Positions 60,716 to 64,000 of a DNA stretch of 64,000 nt are shown piece by piece. Every line of letters starts with the position of its first letter. Positions within the stretch are counted from its first letter, which is position 1. A program made the translations under genes and the position numbers. The notes beneath the pieces are model-generated. The model was not told the DNA's origin and ran no database searches. It saw only the letters and a list, made by a program, of their open reading frames with translations. Source of the DNA: Micromonospora coriariae (lineage in GTDB: Bacteria; Actinomycetota; Actinomycetes; Mycobacteriales; Micromonosporaceae); contig NZ_LT607412.1 of assembly GCF_900091455.1 (NCBI RefSeq), positions 4,898,001 through 4,962,000 on the forward strand. Direction: 5' to 3'.

Positions 60716-63131
60716 TCAGAAGGCGAACGTCAGGCGGGACCCGGGGCTCAAGCCGGCGGTCTTGTCGCGGCAGGAGACCTGGATGGGCTGCTGTTTGCCG
60801 GCGTCGCTGGCTATCTGCACTGTTCGTCCCGTTAGGTGCACCGTCAGGACGTGTTCGCGGTAGCGGATGGTGAAATTGAGTGCCTGTAGCGATTCCGGCC
60901 AGTACGGGTTGAGCAGCAGTTGCCCGCCTCGGGTCTCGATGCCGGCGAAGCAGCGCTGAAGAAGGTCGACACTTCCTGCCATCGCGGCGAGGTGGATTCC
61001 CTCGGGGGTGGTGCCTGCCTCGATGTTGACGACGTCAGCGCGGAGTGCCCGGAAGAACAGCTCCACGCCCTGCTCGCGGTGCGCGCGGGTGAGGACCCAG
61101 GAGTGCACGACGGCGCTGAGGGTCGAGCCGTGGGAGGTGCGTGCCAGGTAGTAGTCGACGGTCCGGGGAATCATCTTCGGCTCGAGTCGGTACCTCAGTC
61201 GCTCGAGCAGGTCACGCAGCTCGTCGGCGGACAACAGGTAGAACAGCATGAGGACGTCGGCCTGTTTCGAGGCCTTGTACCGGTTCACGTTGTCGCCTTC
61301 GGCTTCCAGGATGCGGTCGAGTCGCCTTATGTTGCCGTGCCGTTCGCGGTAGGCGTTCCAGTCCAGTTCGGTGAGTTCGTGGTAGCCCTCGAACTGGCTG
61401 ATGACCCCGTCGTCGTGGAACGGGATGAACATCTTCCGGGTGATGTCGTCCCAGCGGCCGAGTTCATCGGCACTGATCTGCAGCGTGCCCAGCAGTTCCG
61501 CCCTGGTCTGCGACGAGAGGGCGTCCAGCGCGTCCTTGGCGCGCAGCAGTATCCACACCGCCATGACGTTGGTGTACGCGTTGTTGTCAATGCCGCCGTC
61601 GTTAGCGCCCGGATATCCCGAGTGGAATTCGTCGGGTCCCATCACGCCCTTGATGACGTAGCGGTCCCGGCTGGGGTCGTAGCTGGCGATGCTTCCCCAG
61701 AATCGGGCGATCTCCAAGAGCATCTCGGCGCCGTAGTGGGTGAGGAATTCCCGATCATCGGTGGTCTGGTAGTACTGCCAGACGTTGTACCCGATGGCGA
61801 TGCCGGCGTGTCGTTGCAGGTGGGTCGGATCGGGTATCCAACGTCCGGACGCCGGGTTGAGGTGCAGGCGTTGGCTCTCCTCCCGTCCGTCGCTGCCGGA
61901 CTGCCACGGATACATGGCCCCGGCGTAGCCGGCGGCGAGTGCCGCCTCGCGGGCCTCCGGCAGCCGCCGGTACCGGTAGAGCAGCAGGCCCCTGCTCACC
62001 GCGGGAGTCCGCAGGTTCAGGATCGGCAGGACGAAGAGCTCGTCCCACAGGACGTGGCCGCGGTACGCCTCGCCGTGCAGGCCTCGCGCAGGTACCCCTA
62101 CGTCGAGGTCGACACTGTTGAGTGACACGGTCTGGATCAGGTGCAGCAGATGCAGCCGTACGATCCGCAGCCGCTCGGTTTCGTCGGCGTTGTCACCGGC
62201 GCCGAACGAGAAGCGTTCCCACAGGTGCCGCCACGCCGTGACGTGGGTGCCGAGCAGGGATCCCAGGTCGCGCGCGCGGTGCAAGCGACCGTATGGCCTG
62301 CTCAGCCGGCTCCAGGCCGGCGGCGTCCCGACTGGTGAAGACGGTGACCACCTTCTCGAACGTCACGGCGCGGTCGGTGCCGAGATCGACGGCGATGTCG
62401 TGGCCGATCCACCCTTCGCGCTCCACGAGACGGCGGTGCAGGTCGAGTCTCGCCGCACCCCGCGCGGTCGTCCGGGCGGCCATGGCCACCCGGACGTGAG
62501 ACTGGTTGGTCTGCACCTCGAGCAGGACGGAGTCGGCGGAGACCTCGGCCGTGCGGACGGCATGGAGGTGATCGCTTGCCAGCGTGCGGTACCGCTCGAC
62601 GAGAGTGTTTCGGACATTGCCGTCGAGGGCCGAGCGCACCTCCAGGCGTCCGGACCAGTTCTCGGCCGCGAACGTGGTTTCCAGCACGCACACATGCTGC
62701 AGGCGCATGTGGACGAACCGGCGCTGGGTGACCGCGGTGACGCGGCCCCGCTCGTCGCGGAAGCGCATCCGCCGATGCAACGTGGCGTGCCGGAGGTCGA
62801 GCTCCTGGCGGTAGTCCAGAAGATCCACGCTCTCGATGTCGAACCACGGACCGGTGTCCATCCGGAAGGTCAGCAGAAGCCAGTTCGGCAGATTGACGAG
62901 ACATTCGTTGTCGATTCGGGTGTCCGCCACCTCGCTGGTCCGGCGGTTGTAGATTCCGGCGGCGTAGGTGCCCGGGTAGTGGATGCCGTCCGCCGAGCCT
63001 TCGGGCGCGGAACCGCGGCTGGCCAGATAGCCGTTCCCCACGGTGCACAGCACCTCGCGCAGGCCCTCCTCGCGAGGATCGTAGCCCTCGTGACACCAGG
63101 CCCAGCCATCCATCGCTCTGTCCTCCACCAC
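60716..63131 (-). pseudogene. GH65-family glycoside phosphorylase, one-base frameshift
   Basis: ATG 63131 opens an N-terminal GH65 domain (REEGLREVLCTVGNGYLASR, IHYPGTYAAGIYNRRTSEV). The frame breaks near 62290 (CGGTCGCTTGCACCGCG) and continues one base over as LHRARDLGSLLGTHVTAW, with YRGHVLWDELFVLPILNLR, the catalytic Glu in KGVMGPDEFHSGYPG, NNAYTNVMAVW, SKQADVLMLFYLL and YYLARTSHGSTLS. Removing one G restores about 804 aa, normal for trehalose, maltose or kojibiose phosphorylases. Sequence error or recent lesion. A beta-phosphoglucomutase gene, often adjacent, is not seen. Confidence 0.82.
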
Positions 63132-63277
63132 GTTCGCCCCCGCAACGAGGCGGCGATTCCGAACCTCATTCGATTTGCCGCCGGCAGCCCTCCACGGTCC
63201 AGTTTCGTCCAGGCTGCCGCCCCCGTACGCGGTTCTCGCAAGGCGAGTTCACGCCCGGTATTGTGAACCCTCGGGGA

Positions 63278-63360
63278 TCAGGTGCGGGCCACGACCAGGT
63301 AGGTGAGGTAGGCCGCGTAGGCGAGGACGAAGAAGCCTCCTTCGGTTCGCGTCACCTTCC
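63278..63360 (-). pseudogene. Sodium/calcium antiporter C-terminal scrap
   Basis: The reverse strand reads GKVTRTEGGFFVLAYAAYLT and YLVVART, then stops: the last helix of CaCA exchangers. Confidence 0.6.
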
Positions 63361-63389
63361 CTCGACCCGACCGGGGCCGGACGCCGGCG

Positions 63390-63515
63390 CTGGACCATGC
63401 GCTGGAAGGCGCCATTGAACGCGTTCCAGATCGCCTTCGAGGGCCGGCTCACCCCGGCCAACCACTGACCACCTCAACAACCAAGATCAGCCGTTAACTT
63501 GACACTCCCGATCAG
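63390..63515 (+). pseudogene. Transposase C-terminus and IS end (IS256-like)
   Basis: Reads RWKAPLNAFQIAFEGRLTPA then NH and a stop, followed by GTTAACTTGACACTCCC, which resembles the terminal repeat of IS256-type elements. Confidence 0.6.
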
Positions 63516-63770
63516 GGTGCACGCGTCCAGCCCCTTTCGCGGAGGCGAACATGTCCAGGATGCGTAGCCCGGGCCGGGCGGGCACCTCCGCATGCCAGGC
63601 TTGGTTGAATCGGGCGCGCACGTCGGGGTCGGTGACGCGCTGGTAGCCGGGGAGCATGTAACGTTGGATCCCGGTCTTGCCTGGACGTGCACGTCGGCCA
63701 TCTCGGCGAGGTCGATTCGGCGGGGATCGATGACGATGAGCCGGGCGCCGCGTAGCTGTCGTGGGTCATG
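63500..63770 (-). pseudogene. Second formate dehydrogenase alpha-subunit fragment, internally deleted
   Basis: The reverse strand reads ARLIVIDPRRIDLAEMADVH, VQARPGSNV, then immediately, in another frame, LPGYQRVTDPDVRARFNQAW and RPGLRILDMFASAKG. In the intact gene (49353-52031) these regions are about 150 residues apart. A paralogue, not a recent copy, judging by the substitutions. Confidence 0.8.
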
Positions 63771-63906
63771 CCCGGCCGGCATGGGTTTGTCACGCGCATC
63801 CTGTGGTGGCTGCCGCGCCATGCTTTAAGACTGCCGTACAGGCAAGCGCGAGGCGCTCGTTTCCTTGGCTTGGCCGCCCCCGGGTGAGCGTCCGGGGACG
63901 GGCCCG

Positions 63907-64000
63907 CTACCTGGTGCCGGCGTCCACCGCGGAGGTGTCGACGACCTGCTCGGTGGGCAGGCGCGGAGTGTGGGGTGGCGCGGCTTGCGCCCGGTCGGCG
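63907..64000 (-). CDS. C-terminal end of an unidentified gene (runs off window)
   Basis: The reverse frame ending at TAG 63907 reads ADRAQAAPPHTPRLPTEQVV and DTSAVDAGTR. Too short to identify. Confidence 0.3.
   Translation of the reverse strand, partial: ADRAQAAPPHTPRLPTEQVVDTSAVDAGTR

Noticed and set aside
1..64000. CRISPR array, tRNA, rRNA or riboswitch
   Set aside because: No regularly spaced repeats, cloverleaf with CCA-proximal stem, rRNA-like sequence, or recognised riboswitch core was found by reading either strand.

Overview
The window looks like high-GC actinobacterial DNA. The many GTG starts, GTGA/ATGA start-stop overlaps, an F420-type luciferase-like oxidoreductase, DUF6328, YetF, FUSC and CstR-type genes, and actinobacterial IS3/IS5/IS110/IS481/ISL3 relics together suggest a Micromonosporaceae-like organism. 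That assignment is inference from gene style; no rRNA or other marker gene is present. The DNA is a mosaic: intact operons sit in a field of truncated, frameshifted and duplicated genes joined by insertion-sequence (IS) remnants. This is typical of a genomic island or large plasmid rather than core chromosome.

Layout. 1-4.3 kb: an IS3 element cut by the window edge, then a DNA-methyltransferase group (a degenerate paralogue, an active-looking N4/N6 enzyme, a 27-codon ORF, and a truncated C5 enzyme) fused to a FUSC-gene fragment. 4.6-8.1 kb: intact DUF6328, sulfatase, BASS-type transporter and YetF genes. 8.2-13.7 kb: relics, then a GH15 glucanase, an LLM oxidoreductase and a universal stress protein, each interrupted by an apparent one-base lesion. 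14.5-17.6 kb: a sugar-lactone oxidase, an ASRT-like protein and a broken FUSC gene ending in an IS21 relic. 18.4-24 kb: SnoaL-like, intradiol dioxygenase, TPR and Rieske genes among relics. 24.1-24.7 kb: a deletion derivative of the 4.9-8.3 kb segment. 25.9-28.4 kb: a second ASRT-FUSC pair split by an IS5 element that landed in a stop codon. 28.4-31.6 kb: IS relics, a GNAT gene, and an IS whose transposase has lost a catalytic segment.

31.7-47.5 kb is the functional core: an intact catabolic island, all on the + strand. It encodes a LigAB-type class III extradiol dioxygenase, an ACMSD-type amidohydrolase decarboxylase, a semialdehyde dehydrogenase, 4-oxalocrotonate tautomerase and decarboxylase, 2-oxopentenoate hydratase, aldolase and acylating acetaldehyde dehydrogenase. 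This is a full meta-cleavage route to pyruvate and acetyl-CoA. Alongside are an isochorismatase-fold hydrolase, an SsuABC/NMT1-type ABC importer, a cyclase/formamidase-like hydrolase, a deaminase-like amidohydrolase and two FCD-type GntR regulators. Two near-identical promoters (TTGCC-N, 16-bp spacer, AACCAATATAAT) drive the enzyme and transporter blocks. The order of steps resembles the protocatechuate 2,3-cleavage (pra) and 3-hydroxyanthranilate (nba) pathways. The extra C-N hydrolases suggest an amide- or amine-bearing aromatic that I cannot identify.

47.5-64 kb: IS481 and IS110 fragments and an intact IS3-like transposase; an NAD-type formate dehydrogenase (fused NuoE/NuoF-like subunit plus molybdenum catalytic subunit); a TrkH-TrkA-IS630 chimaera; an intact sulfide/persulfide detoxification operon (CstR, persulfide dioxygenase-rhodanese, rhodanese-DUF2892, TauE exporter) with two CsoR/CstR-like operators; a P-type ATPase with an amber codon; a frameshifted GH65 phosphorylase; and relics including a second, internally deleted formate dehydrogenase fragment. 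No tRNA, rRNA, CRISPR array or replication origin was recognised.
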